Assembly: GCA_910585745.1 (NCBI GenBank)
Contig: CAJUFM010000082.1
Location: forward strand, 1 to 11,673
Source: an uncultured Eubacterium sp.
GTDB lineage: Bacteria; Bacillota; Clostridia; Lachnospirales; Lachnospiraceae
Length of the DNA stretch: 11,673 nt
Reading direction: 5' to 3'
Numbering within the stretch: the first letter of the stretch is position 1; the number at the start of each line of letters is the position of its first letter. Of the stretch, positions 1 through 6,646 are shown piece by piece. Position numbers and translations under genes: made by a program. The notes below the pieces were generated by a model. The model did not search any database and had not been told where the DNA came from. It saw only the letters and a list, made by a program, of their open reading frames with translations.

Positions 1-963
1 CCATCCATCGCCAGGTGTGTGGCAAAATATTATTCGGAAGAAGAGATGCCCATCCGTCTTTCTTATGCGGGAAATACTTTTATTCACCGGCGGGGGTATC
101 AGGGGAAGCTCTCGGAGATCGCCCAGATCGGTGCCGAGCTTATGAATGATTCCAGTTCCGATGCGGATGCCGAGATGATTGTCATGACCGTAGAATGTCT
201 CGCCAAGTCCGGCCTGAAGGAATTTAAGATCGATGTGGGACACGCGGGATTTATCCGTGGCCTGATGGAAGAGTCGGGATTTTCTGCCGGAGAGATTCAG
301 GAATATAAGCGTCTTATCGCCAATAAGAACAGTTTTGGCGTGCAGGAAATGATCGAGAGGAAGGATCTTTCTTCCCGGCTAAAGGAACTGCTGATCCAGC
401 TTCCAGATCTCTTTGGCGCAGAAGAGACACTGGCCTATGCCAGGGAGAGGGTGAACCATCTGGGAGCGCTGGAGGCACTGCAGCGTCTGGAGACCGTTCA
501 GGAGATTCTGGGAATCTACGGACTGGAGGGGAGTGTGACCTTTGATCTGGGAATGCTCAGTCATTACGATTATTATACAGGGATTATTTTTAAAGCATAT
601 ACATACGGAACCGGAGAAGCGATCGTCACCGGTGGGCGCTATGACAGGCTGATTGAGCAGTTTGGCAAAAAGTCGCCAGCGGTAGGGCTTGCCATCGTTT
701 TAGACCAGCTTATGAATGCTCTCGCCAGCCAGCAGGCGGAGATTCCCACAGAGACGGATGGCATTCTGATCCTATACCGTTCCGCTGACCGCAAAGAGGC
801 GGTTCATCTGGGAAACCGTTACCGGAATGAGGGCCGCCGGGTGATGCTGATGCGCAGGGAGGCAGAGAAAGAGCTGGAGGTATACCGCAGCTATGCGTCA
901 GAGAATCAGATTTCCAGCATTGTCTATGTGGAAGACGGCCAGACAAAAACGATCGATCTATGA
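1..963 (+). CDS. hisZ: ATP phosphoribosyltransferase regulatory subunit HisZ (5'-truncated)
   Basis: Catalytically inactive histidyl-tRNA synthetase paralogue that forms the hetero-oligomeric ATP phosphoribosyltransferase with short-form HisG and carries histidine feedback control. The frame is open from base 1, leaving 320 visible residues. The family is usually about 390-430 aa, so roughly 80-100 N-terminal residues lie upstream of the window. The GTG at 19 is an internal codon and not the start. Visible class II synthetase-like elements are the motif-2-like PIRLSYAGNTF near the left edge, LSHYDYYTG, and a motif-3-like GGRYDRL followed by FGKKSPAVGLA. It is followed after 22 bases by hisG, its obligate partner, which supports HisZ over a true HisS. 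The C-terminal 80 or so residues resemble the anticodon-binding-like tail. Family assignment is firm; only the N-terminus is missing. Confidence 0.93.
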   Translation, partial: PSIARCVAKYYSEEEMPIRLSYAGNTFIHRRGYQGKLSEIAQIGAELMNDSSSDADAEMIVMTVECLAKSGLKEFKIDVGHAGFIRGLMEESGFSAGEIQEYKRLIANKNSFGVQEMIERKDLSSRLKELLIQLPDLFGAEETLAYARERVNHLGALEALQRLETVQEILGIYGLEGSVTFDLGMLSHYDYYTGIIFKAYTYGTGEAIVTGGRYDRLIEQFGKKSPAVGLAIVLDQLMNALASQQAEIPTETDGILILYRSADRKEAVHLGNRYRNEGRRVMLMRREAEKELEVYRSYASENQISSIVYVEDGQTKTIDL

Positions 964-985
964 CAGATTCAGGATGGAGGAAGGT

Positions 986-1627
986 ATGAAATATTTAACG
1001 ATTGCACTGGCAAAGGGAAGACTTGCCAAGCAGACACTGGCATTACTGGAGCATACGGGCATTACCTGTGAGGAGATGAAGGACAAAGATACGAGAAAAC
1101 TGATCTTTGTCAATGAGGAGCTGGGACTGAAATTTTTCCTTTCCAAGACTTCGGATGTGCCTACATATGTAGAATACGGCGCTGCGGATATCGGAGTGGT
1201 GGGAAGCGATACCATTCTGGAAGAGGGGCGTAAGATTCTGGAGGTTCTGGATCTGGGACTTGGAAAATGCCGTATGTGCGTGGCAGGTCCGGCATCTGCC
1301 AGAGAACTTTTGAAAAAAAATGAGATCATCCGGGTGGCTTCCAAATATCCGAAGATTGCCAAGGATTATTTTTACAATAAAAAACATCAGACCGTGGAGA
1401 TCGTGAAACTGAATGGTTCTGTGGAGCTGGCACCCATTGTTGGACTCTCCGAGGTGATCGTAGATATCGTGGAGACCGGGTCTACCCTGAAGGAAAACGG
1501 TCTGGAGGTATTGGAGGAGATCTGTCCACTGTCGGCGAGAGTGGTTGTCAATGAGGCGAGCATGAAGATGCAGCGGGAACGGATCACAAAGATCGTAAAA
1601 GATTTGAAGCAGGCATTGAACGAATAG
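986..1627 (+). CDS. hisG: ATP phosphoribosyltransferase, short form, catalytic subunit HisG
   Basis: First step of histidine biosynthesis: condenses ATP with PRPP to give phosphoribosyl-ATP (EC 2.4.2.17) in the cytoplasm. The product is 213 aa, the length of the short HisG form that lacks the C-terminal regulatory domain and needs HisZ, encoded just upstream. Seen are the N-terminal LAKGRL (residues 8-13), YGAADIGVVGSD (64-75) and the PRPP-binding stretch DIVETGSTLKENGL (160-173). I chose ATG 986 because GGAGG at 976-980 sits 5 bases upstream and the protein then begins MKYLTIALAKGRL, as is usual for the family. The frame is open back to ATG 893, but that would add 31 residues overlapping hisZ. 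ATG 974 is in frame but overlaps the ribosome site. hisD follows after 13 bases, so the three genes form one operon. Confidence 0.96.
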   Translation: MKYLTIALAKGRLAKQTLALLEHTGITCEEMKDKDTRKLIFVNEELGLKFFLSKTSDVPTYVEYGAADIGVVGSDTILEEGRKILEVLDLGLGKCRMCVAGPASARELLKKNEIIRVASKYPKIAKDYFYNKKHQTVEIVKLNGSVELAPIVGLSEVIVDIVETGSTLKENGLEVLEEICPLSARVVVNEASMKMQRERITKIVKDLKQALNE

Positions 1628-1640
1628 AAAGGAGAGGGCG

Positions 1641-2936
1641 ATGATGAGACGGATCAGACTGGACGATGCATCCATGGAAAATATTTTGGAAAGTCTGCTG
1701 AAACGCAGTCCGAACCAGTATGACACCTATCAGGATACGGTAAACGAGATTTTAAATGAAGTAAAGGAAAAGGGAGATGAAGCCCTGTTCCGTTATACAA
1801 AGAAATTTGATAAAGCAGAGATCACAGAAGACAATATCCGTGTGACCGGGGAAGAGATCCAGGAGGCCTACGCACAGGTAGAGACATCCCTGGTAGAAGT
1901 TATGAAAAAATCGCTGGCAAACATTCAGGATTTTCATAAAAAACAGCTTCGCAACAGCTGGATCGAGACGCGAGAGAACGGCGTGATCCTGGGACAGCGC
2001 ATCACGCCCTTAGAGAGTGTTGGCGTATATGTGCCAGGAGGAAAAGCAGCATATCCTTCCAGCGTGCTTATGAACATCATTCCTGCCCAGGTGGCAGGAG
2101 TGGAACGCATCGTTATGGTGACGCCTCCTGGAGCGGATGGAAAGGTAAATCCTGCCACTCTGGTAGCGGCGGACTTAGCAGGAGCCACAGAGGTATACAA
2201 AGTGGGAGGGGCTCAGGCAGTGGCTGCCCTTGCCTATGGCACCGCCTCCATCAAAAAGGTGGCAAAGATCTGTGGACCGGGAAATATATTTGTGGCGCTG
2301 GCGAAAAAGAGCGTATACGGACATGTGAGCATTGATTCCATCGCAGGTCCCAGTGAGATCCTTGTACTGGCAGACGAGACAGCGAATCCCCGGTATGTGG
2401 CGGCGGATCTTTTATCCCAGGCAGAACATGATGAACTGGCTTCTGCCATCCTGGTGACCACCAGTGAAGAGCTGGCAGTGAAGGTGGAAGAAGAGATTCA
2501 GGAATTTTTGAAGACCTTGAGCCGTGCGGATATCATTCGGAAGTCACTAGAGAATTACGGATATCTCCTGGTGGCGGATTCCATGTCTGACGCCATACGG
2601 GTGGCCAACGAGATCGCCTCGGAGCACCTTGAGATCCTGACGAAAAATCCTTTTGATACCATGACAAGGATAAAAAATGCAGGGGCGATCTTCCTCGGAG
2701 AATACAGTAGCGAACCCCTGGGGGATTATTTTGCGGGACCGAACCATGTACTTCCCACTAATGGCACCGCCAAATTTTTCTCACCGCTGAATGTGGATGA
2801 TTTTATCAAGAAATCCAGTCTGATCTCCTATTCCAGAGAGGCCCTGGAGCCGATCCACAAAGACATCATCCAGTTTGCCAAGGCGGAGCAGCTGACGGCA
2901 CATGCCAATTCCATTGCTGTACGCTTTGAGGATTGA
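1641..2936 (+). CDS. hisD: Histidinol dehydrogenase HisD
   Basis: Last two oxidations of histidine biosynthesis: L-histidinol to L-histidine with 2 NAD+ (EC 1.1.1.23), zinc dependent. The product is 431 aa, full family length. Visible motifs are GVYVPGGKAAYPSSVLMN (128-145), CGPGNIFVALAKK (211-223), IDSIAGPSEILVLAD (231-245) and NEIASEHLEI (323-332). By alignment to the E. coli enzyme, the zinc ligands are Gln260, His263, Asp362 and His421, and the Glu328-His329 pair is the catalytic base pair; all are present. The start is ATG 1641, 6 bases after GGAG; a second ATG at 1644 is an equally usable alternative. Translation is probably coupled to hisG. It is the last his gene here: a terminator starts 31 bases beyond the stop codon and the next gene is convergent. 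Confidence 0.97.
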   Translation: MMRRIRLDDASMENILESLLKRSPNQYDTYQDTVNEILNEVKEKGDEALFRYTKKFDKAEITEDNIRVTGEEIQEAYAQVETSLVEVMKKSLANIQDFHKKQLRNSWIETRENGVILGQRITPLESVGVYVPGGKAAYPSSVLMNIIPAQVAGVERIVMVTPPGADGKVNPATLVAADLAGATEVYKVGGAQAVAALAYGTASIKKVAKICGPGNIFVALAKKSVYGHVSIDSIAGPSEILVLADETANPRYVAADLLSQAEHDELASAILVTTSEELAVKVEEEIQEFLKTLSRADIIRKSLENYGYLLVADSMSDAIRVANEIASEHLEILTKNPFDTMTRIKNAGAIFLGEYSSEPLGDYFAGPNHVLPTNGTAKFFSPLNVDDFIKKSSLISYSREALEPIHKDIIQFAKAEQLTAHANSIAVRFED

Positions 2937-2947
2937 TGGGGCTTATC

Positions 2948-3562
2948 TCAAGACATTAGAAAATTAAGGGCACCGATAGGATTTTCGGTGCCCTTTTCCA
3001 ATAGACAGATCAATCCCCGGATCGTCTCCGCCGTCTCTTCTTCGGTAGAAGGGACAATGGTGTTATCCAGTTTAACCGTTAAGATGATCAATACGATTTC
3101 AGCCAGGGCGGCGGGATGGTCAAAAGTGATATCTCCGGACTCTATGCCCTGCTGAATGATGGACGTCAGCACCGGTTTTAATTCCGTCACCATATAGTTC
3201 AGATATTTTTGGTGAAGGAACGCCCACTCCGTACCAGTTTCCAGCGCAGAGACCGAGGCATCCTGGCGGATAAATTCTGCCGAAGAGCTGCGGCATGCCT
3301 GAAAAAGCATTGCCATCCGCGTGAACGGGGGAATCTCCTTCTGGGTGGCGAGATTTTTTGCCAGCTCCAGGGGCTTTTTATAATTACGTTCTATTAATGC
3401 ATCTAGGATCTCTTCCTTCGAGGAAAAATAATAATAAATACTCCCTTTTCCAATTCCGGCGGCCTGGGCGATCTCCCGGACCGTGATCGCCTGCATGTCC
3501 CTGCTGGCCAGCAGTTCTTCCAGCGCATCTAATATTTTCTCATATTTCATAGGTTCTGGCAT
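2948..3562 (-). CDS. TetR/AcrR-family transcriptional regulator
   Basis: Likely ligand-responsive repressor of the divergent operon that starts at 3918. The product is 204 aa, typical for TetR. The N-terminal DNA-binding domain is clear: the helix-turn-helix spans about residues 27-47 (ITVREIAQAAGIGKGSIYYYF), followed by SSKEEILDAL. The C-terminal ligand-binding and dimerisation half (about 65-204) is not recognisable beyond being helical, so the inducer is unknown. ATG 3562 is chosen because the Shine-Dalgarno GGAGGA (complement of 3571-3576) is 8 bases away. The longer TTG start at 3568 would leave only 2 bases. A good promoter lies just upstream on the minus strand. The last codons hold the his terminator hairpin. 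Its control of the neighbouring operon is inferred from the divergent arrangement and the two operator-like repeats at the operon promoter. Confidence 0.93.
   Translation of the reverse strand: MPEPMKYEKILDALEELLASRDMQAITVREIAQAAGIGKGSIYYYFSSKEEILDALIERNYKKPLELAKNLATQKEIPPFTRMAMLFQACRSSSAEFIRQDASVSALETGTEWAFLHQKYLNYMVTELKPVLTSIIQQGIESGDITFDHPAALAEIVLIILTVKLDNTIVPSTEEETAETIRGLICLLEKGTENPIGALNFLMS
2968..2997 (+). terminator. Rho-independent terminator of the his operon, inside the 3' end of tetR
   Basis: A perfect 9-bp stem, GGGCACCGA (2968-2976) with TCGGTGCCC (2985-2993), closes an 8-base loop and is followed by TTTT (2994-2997). It lies 31 bases after the hisD stop, in the right orientation to end the his mRNA. 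The whole hairpin is also coding sequence for the last residues of the convergent TetR gene. On the minus strand the hairpin is followed by the weaker TTAATTTTC, before the tetR stop codon. Confidence 0.85.
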
Positions 3563-3596
3563 GGTCAATTTCCTCCGATTGTTACTGATAAATCAA

Positions 3597-3626
3597 AGTA
3601 TATCATATTTCTGAAAAAAATGTCAG
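3597..3626 (-). promoter_or_regulatory. Predicted promoter of the tetR gene
   Basis: On the minus strand, CTGACA (complement of 3621-3626) is followed by an 18-base spacer and TATACT (complement of 3597-3602). A TG one base before the -10 makes an extended -10 (TGATATACT). The expected leader to ATG 3562 is about 25-30 bases. No copy of the 23-bp operator repeat is present here, so autoregulation through that site is not evident. Confidence 0.7.
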
Positions 3627-3627
3627 C

Positions 3628-3766
3628 TTAAAAATACACGAAAAAAAGCTTAATAATACTCCCGCCCTATCCATACAGTGTATAAGGGAACTGGGATACC
3701 GTATGGAAGTGGAAACAGAAGAATTGCAATGGATCATAAGGGGGCTATCGGTTAATACCGATTTTT
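3628..3766 (+). ncRNA. Candidate small terminated transcript (unrecognised)
   Basis: A weak promoter can be drawn on the plus strand: TTAAAA (3628-3633), 18 bases, AATAAT (3652-3657). Downstream are a 7-bp inverted pair, TCCATAC (3670-3676) with GTATGGA (3701-3707), and then ATCGGT-TAAT-ACCGAT (3747-3762) followed by TTTT (3763-3766), an intrinsic-terminator-like end. This would give an RNA of about 100 nt that stops before the operon promoter. It does not resemble a riboswitch class I know. The stem is only 6 bp, so it may be chance or an insulator against read-through. Confidence 0.3.
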
Positions 3767-3832
3767 AAGCTAACGCTAATTTATATCCTGTTTTCCCGCT
3801 GAGCGGAAAAAATTTCCTAAATTTTTTGAAAT

Positions 3833-3855
3833 GAGTTGACCGCTGGTCGAAAAAG
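3833..3855 (+). promoter_or_regulatory. Operator-like repeat, copy 1 (overlaps -35)
   Basis: First of two identical 23-bp sequences. The core is TTGACCGCTGGTCGAA, with the perfect inverted centre GACC-GCT-GGTC at 3838-3848. TTGACC-N-GGTCAA-type sites are typical of TetR-family operators in Firmicutes (established pattern). The repeat covers the -35 hexamer and much of the spacer of the predicted promoter, so bound repressor would block RNA polymerase. Binding by the adjacent TetR is inferred. Confidence 0.75.
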
Positions 3856-3864
3856 TGTTATTGT
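3836..3864 (+). promoter_or_regulatory. Predicted promoter of the SCP2-to-ligase operon
   Basis: TTGACC (3836-3841), a 17-base spacer and TATTGT (3859-3864). The -35 matches the consensus at five of six positions and is embedded in operator copy 1. An AT-rich stretch precedes it. Transcription would begin near 3871, placing operator copy 2 in the untranslated leader. Confidence 0.6.
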
Positions 3865-3876
3865 AAATTTGTAATA

Positions 3877-3899
3877 GAGTTGACCGCTGGTCGAAAAAG
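3877..3899 (+). promoter_or_regulatory. Operator-like repeat, copy 2 (downstream of predicted start)
   Basis: Identical to copy 1 over 23 bp, displaced by 44 bp (about four helical turns); inverted centre at 3882-3892. It lies between the predicted transcription start and the ribosome site of the first gene. It has no usable -10 at the right distance (GGAAAA at 3903-3908), so it is better read as a second operator than as a second promoter. Two sites on nearly the same helical face would suit cooperative TetR dimers. Confidence 0.7.
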
Positions 3900-3917
3900 A
3901 AAGGAAAATGTAGAAAA

Positions 3918-4247
3918 ATGACCTATGCAGATTTTTTTGCTCTGGTAAAAGAGCAGTTTATGGGAGCCGATGTCAGTGATGTCACAGAGCATTTAGCTTA
4001 TCAGTTCAATATCACGGGCGAGGCGGAAGGAATTTTTTATGTAGAGGTAAAAGAGGGGCAGCTGTATGTAGAGCCCTATGAATATTTTGACCGGGATGCC
4101 ATGTTTACAGCTTCTGCAGAAACGCTTATGAAGATCGCAGAAGGAAAATTGGATCCGGTGCTGGCATTTACCCTGCAGAAATTAAAAGTGGAAGGGAATA
4201 TTGATAAGGCGCTCAAATTAAAGGATCTGATCAACAGCAAAGGCTGA
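3918..4247 (+). CDS. SCP2 (sterol carrier protein 2)-like lipid-binding protein
   Basis: Small soluble protein of 109 aa with the pattern of the SCP2 sterol-transfer fold: a front half with F-N-I-T-G and alternating beta strands (FYVEVKEGQLYVE, about 40-52), a middle TASAETLMKIAEGKLDP (64-80), and the family-typical end LKVEGNIDKALKLKDLI (89-105). SCP2 domains bind fatty acyl chains or other hydrophobic molecules. A carrier or substrate-presenting role in this operon is inferred. The start is ATG 3918; AAGGA at 3901-3905 is 12 bases away, a loose ribosome site, but no better start exists because ATG 3908 runs straight into TAG. It is the first gene after the two operator-like repeats, and the hydrolase gene follows after 15 bases. 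Confidence 0.8.
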   Translation: MTYADFFALVKEQFMGADVSDVTEHLAYQFNITGEAEGIFYVEVKEGQLYVEPYEYFDRDAMFTASAETLMKIAEGKLDPVLAFTLQKLKVEGNIDKALKLKDLINSKG

Positions 4248-4262
4248 TCCCGGAGGTGAAGG

Positions 4263-5219
4263 ATGATGGGTATTGGAAGAGGAGTCCTGGCAGCGCTTGG
4301 GGGGCTTGTGATCGCAGAGCTGGCGGGATCTGTCTATATGTACCGACGGACGATGATACGCTGTCCAGGGAAAGCAAATAATGAGAGGACCATCAAAATG
4401 TCGGGAACCGACTGGAATCGCTATATGCCGATGATTGAAGATCGGAAGGAGCGGTTTCTGGCCCACAGCAGGGAAGACGTATATCTGGATTCCGAAGACG
4501 GTCTTAGGCTTCACGCCACTTATTTTCCCGAGGGGGATCAGAAGAAGACCGTGATCTGTTTTCATGGTTACACCAGCCAGGGGATGAAGGACTATGTTGC
4601 CCTGTCGGATTTTTATCTGAAACGGGGATTCAGCATGCTTTTGGTGGATGCCAGAGCCCATGGTAACAGTGAGGGCAAATACATAGGATTTGGATGTCTG
4701 GACCGGCGGGACGCCTTGTTATGGATTCAGTGGGTGTTAGACCACTGTGGCAGGGATACGGATTTACTGCTCCACGGAATTTCCATGGGAGCAGCGACGG
4801 TGCTTATGTGTACTGGCCTGGAGCTGCCGGAACAGGTGAGAGGTGTGGTATCGGACTGTGCCTTTACCTCACCGAAGGAGGTATTCACCCATGTGCTGCA
4901 TTCCATGTACCATATGCCGGCATTTCCGATGATGGAGATTTCCGACTGGCTCAACCGCCGGCTGGCAGGGTATGGGCTGGATGAGTGCAATGCGGCAAGA
5001 GAGGTAAAAAAGGCAAAGATCCCAGCTTTGCTGATCCACGGCTCCGGGGATGGATTTGTTCCCAGCTGGATGTGCGACAGGATCTTTGAAAATTATGGAG
5101 CAGCGAAGAGAAAGCTGGTCATCGAGGGGGCAGCCCACGCTGAGAGTTATTATAAGGACATGGGGCAATATGAGAGCACGCTGGATGAGTGGCTGGAAGA
5201 GGAATGGAGGAGAGTATGA
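4263..5219 (+). CDS. Membrane-anchored alpha/beta hydrolase (serine hydrolase)
   Basis: Probable esterase, thioesterase or lipase-like hydrolase of 318 aa. One hydrophobic N-terminal segment (about residues 5-25) should anchor it in the membrane or act as an uncleaved signal; positive residues RR follow at 28-29. The alpha/beta hydrolase core runs from about 72 to 315. Oxyanion motif is HGYT (101-104), nucleophile elbow GISMGA with Ser174, acid Asp263 in HGSGDGFVP, and base His292 in GAAHAES. The catalytic triad is complete. This arrangement matches the serine aminopeptidase S33/DUF1749-like branch often labelled 'alpha/beta hydrolase' in Clostridia. Start is ATG 4263 with GGAGG at 4252-4256 six bases away. 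Its stop overlaps the start of the next gene (ATGA at 5216-5219), implying coupled translation. In this operon it may release or edit acyl chains; the substrate is unknown. Confidence 0.88.
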   Translation: MMGIGRGVLAALGGLVIAELAGSVYMYRRTMIRCPGKANNERTIKMSGTDWNRYMPMIEDRKERFLAHSREDVYLDSEDGLRLHATYFPEGDQKKTVICFHGYTSQGMKDYVALSDFYLKRGFSMLLVDARAHGNSEGKYIGFGCLDRRDALLWIQWVLDHCGRDTDLLLHGISMGAATVLMCTGLELPEQVRGVVSDCAFTSPKEVFTHVLHSMYHMPAFPMMEISDWLNRRLAGYGLDECNAAREVKKAKIPALLIHGSGDGFVPSWMCDRIFENYGAAKRKLVIEGAAHAESYYKDMGQYESTLDEWLEEEWRRV

Positions 5220-6619
5220 GAAAGACGAGAAAAGGGTATCCGGTATATCCGCTGACTGTGGCGCAGAAATTCCATTTTTATTATATGGATTTCTGTCCAA
5301 AAAAGGAAGTTCTGAATATTGGAACCAGCCTGACCATTGGGGCAGATCTGGATTTTGATGTGTTGAGAAAGGCAATCGGGGAGGCATATGATCGCTGTGA
5401 GTGCCTCAAGGTTCATTTTTTTAAGGACAAAGATAGTACATGGTATCAGTATGTGTGTCAGGATGCTGTAATGGAGATTGGTTCAGAAGACTTTTCTGGA
5501 AAGACCATGGAAGAAGCGGAGGCGGTGCTGCAGAGCTGGACGCAGGTTCCCTTTACCAAAGAAGATGCGCCCCTGAGCCGCATCGTTATGATCCGGATGC
5601 CTGACGGATATCAGGGGGTATATTTTCTGGTGGACCACCGTATCATGGATGCCCAGTCCATGATCTGTTTTTTGAAAGATATCATTGAGATCTACTGCCA
5701 TAATATGTATGAGGGGGTTGCTTATCCCAAGGAGATGGCTTCTTATATCGAACAGGTAAAGAAAGATCTCGCCTATGAGGCAGAATCAAAGGCGAAACAG
5801 AAGGACGAGGCCTTTTTCCACCAGCTGATCGAGGCTTCGGAACCAATCTATAACGGCATTGACGGTCCGGGACGGTTAGAGGCAGAGAGAAAGGTTTCCG
5901 GAAATCCGGATGCCAGGGCGGCAGTGAACGTGTCGGACTCTGTGGACTCGGCGCTGGATGTGTTTCATCTGGAGGAGGAGCCCACCAGACGTCTTATGGA
6001 TTTTTGTGAGACCTATCATGTATCCCTGGTATGTCTGCTGATGATGGGGCTGCGGACCTATTTTCAGAAAATGAACCACAACGATGACGTGTCCATTACG
6101 ACCACCATCGCCAGAAGGGGAACCTTGAAAGAGAAGAAGAGCGGCGGCACGAGGATCCATTCTTTCCCCTTCCGCACTATTATTTCCGAAGATAAGACCT
6201 TCTTAGAAGGAATTTATGAGATCCGGGACCGGCAGAATGAGTATTTCCGCCATGCGAACTATGATCCAGTGGCATATTTTGCCCATCAAAGCAAGGTGTG
6301 GGACAAGGCGCCAGGGCGGGTGTATGAACCAATGTCTCTGACCTATCAGCCGATGTCCATGCGGGATAAAGAGCTGGAAAAGCTGGGAGATATTAAATAT
6401 AAGACCAAATGGTATCCCAACGGCGCTACGACTCAGGCGATGTACCTCACAGTGATGCACCGTCCGGAAGACAATGGACTGGATTTTAGTTTTGAACATC
6501 AGGTGAAGGCGGTCAGCCGTAAGCAGCTGGAATATCTGTATTATTATCTTTGCAGAATCATGTTTAAAGGTGCAGAAAATCCGAATCTTACTATCGGTGA
6601 GATCATGAAACTTGTGTAG
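5216..6619 (+). CDS. Free-standing condensation-domain-like acyltransferase
   Basis: A 467-aa protein resembling the condensation (C) domain and related CoA/carrier-dependent acyltransferases, as a single stand-alone domain. The opening YPLTVAQKFHFY (8-22) matches the C1 region, where the N-terminal chloramphenicol-acetyltransferase-like half begins. The active-site motif is VDHRIMDAQS: His141 and Asp145 keep the HxxxD core, but the usual HHxxxDG reads DHRIMDA, so the first His is Asp and the Gly is Ala. The second half runs from about 250 to the end. I use ATG 5216 (overlapping the hydrolase stop as ATGA, GGAGG at 5206-5210 five bases upstream). The frame is open 27 bases further upstream, but that stretch only encodes the hydrolase tail in another frame. 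It probably transfers the acyl group from the ACP encoded next door to an amine or alcohol acceptor; donor and acceptor are inferred. Kinship with wax-ester synthases or polyketide-associated PapA-like enzymes is possible. Confidence 0.82.
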   Translation: MRKTRKGYPVYPLTVAQKFHFYYMDFCPKKEVLNIGTSLTIGADLDFDVLRKAIGEAYDRCECLKVHFFKDKDSTWYQYVCQDAVMEIGSEDFSGKTMEEAEAVLQSWTQVPFTKEDAPLSRIVMIRMPDGYQGVYFLVDHRIMDAQSMICFLKDIIEIYCHNMYEGVAYPKEMASYIEQVKKDLAYEAESKAKQKDEAFFHQLIEASEPIYNGIDGPGRLEAERKVSGNPDARAAVNVSDSVDSALDVFHLEEEPTRRLMDFCETYHVSLVCLLMMGLRTYFQKMNHNDDVSITTTIARRGTLKEKKSGGTRIHSFPFRTIISEDKTFLEGIYEIRDRQNEYFRHANYDPVAYFAHQSKVWDKAPGRVYEPMSLTYQPMSMRDKELEKLGDIKYKTKWYPNGATTQAMYLTVMHRPEDNGLDFSFEHQVKAVSRKQLEYLYYYLCRIMFKGAENPNLTIGEIMKLV

Positions 6620-6646
6620 TGGCTTTTATCATAAAGGAGGAAGATC

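Larger units (their letters stand above)
3563..3917. other. Divergent intergenic regulatory region
   Basis: 355 bases without a protein gene between tetR and the SCP2 gene, AT-rich overall. From left to right it contains the tetR ribosome site and promoter (minus strand), a possible small plus-strand transcript ending in a hairpin with a T-run at 3747-3766, and a small near-palindrome around CCGCTGAGCGG (3787-3797). An AT-rich block follows (about 3799-3830) that could act as an upstream promoter element. Last come the operon promoter and two identical operator-like repeats. The region is long for a simple divergent pair. Confidence 0.7.

Noticed and set aside
893..985. Upstream ATG 893 (and ATG 974) as hisG start
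   Set aside because: The extension overlaps the hisZ end in another frame; the family-typical start MKYLTIALAKGR at 986 has a well-spaced GGAGG.
1043..1726. Long minus-strand open frame (227 codons) opposite hisG
   Set aside because: It lies antisense to a certain hisG gene and the start of hisD, has no ribosome site and no recognisable protein pattern.
3563..3568. TTG at 3568 as tetR start
   Set aside because: Only 2 bases from the Shine-Dalgarno; ATG 3562 has 8-base spacing.
3660..3766. Known riboswitch class in the tetR-operon intergenic region
   Set aside because: Conserved cores of riboswitch classes I could compare by eye (THF, fluoride, c-di-GMP) are absent, and the terminated RNA would end before the operon promoter.
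4218..5387. Minus-strand open frames opposite the hydrolase and condensation genes
   Set aside because: They are mirror frames of well-supported genes with complete catalytic motifs; no ribosome sites and low-complexity translations.
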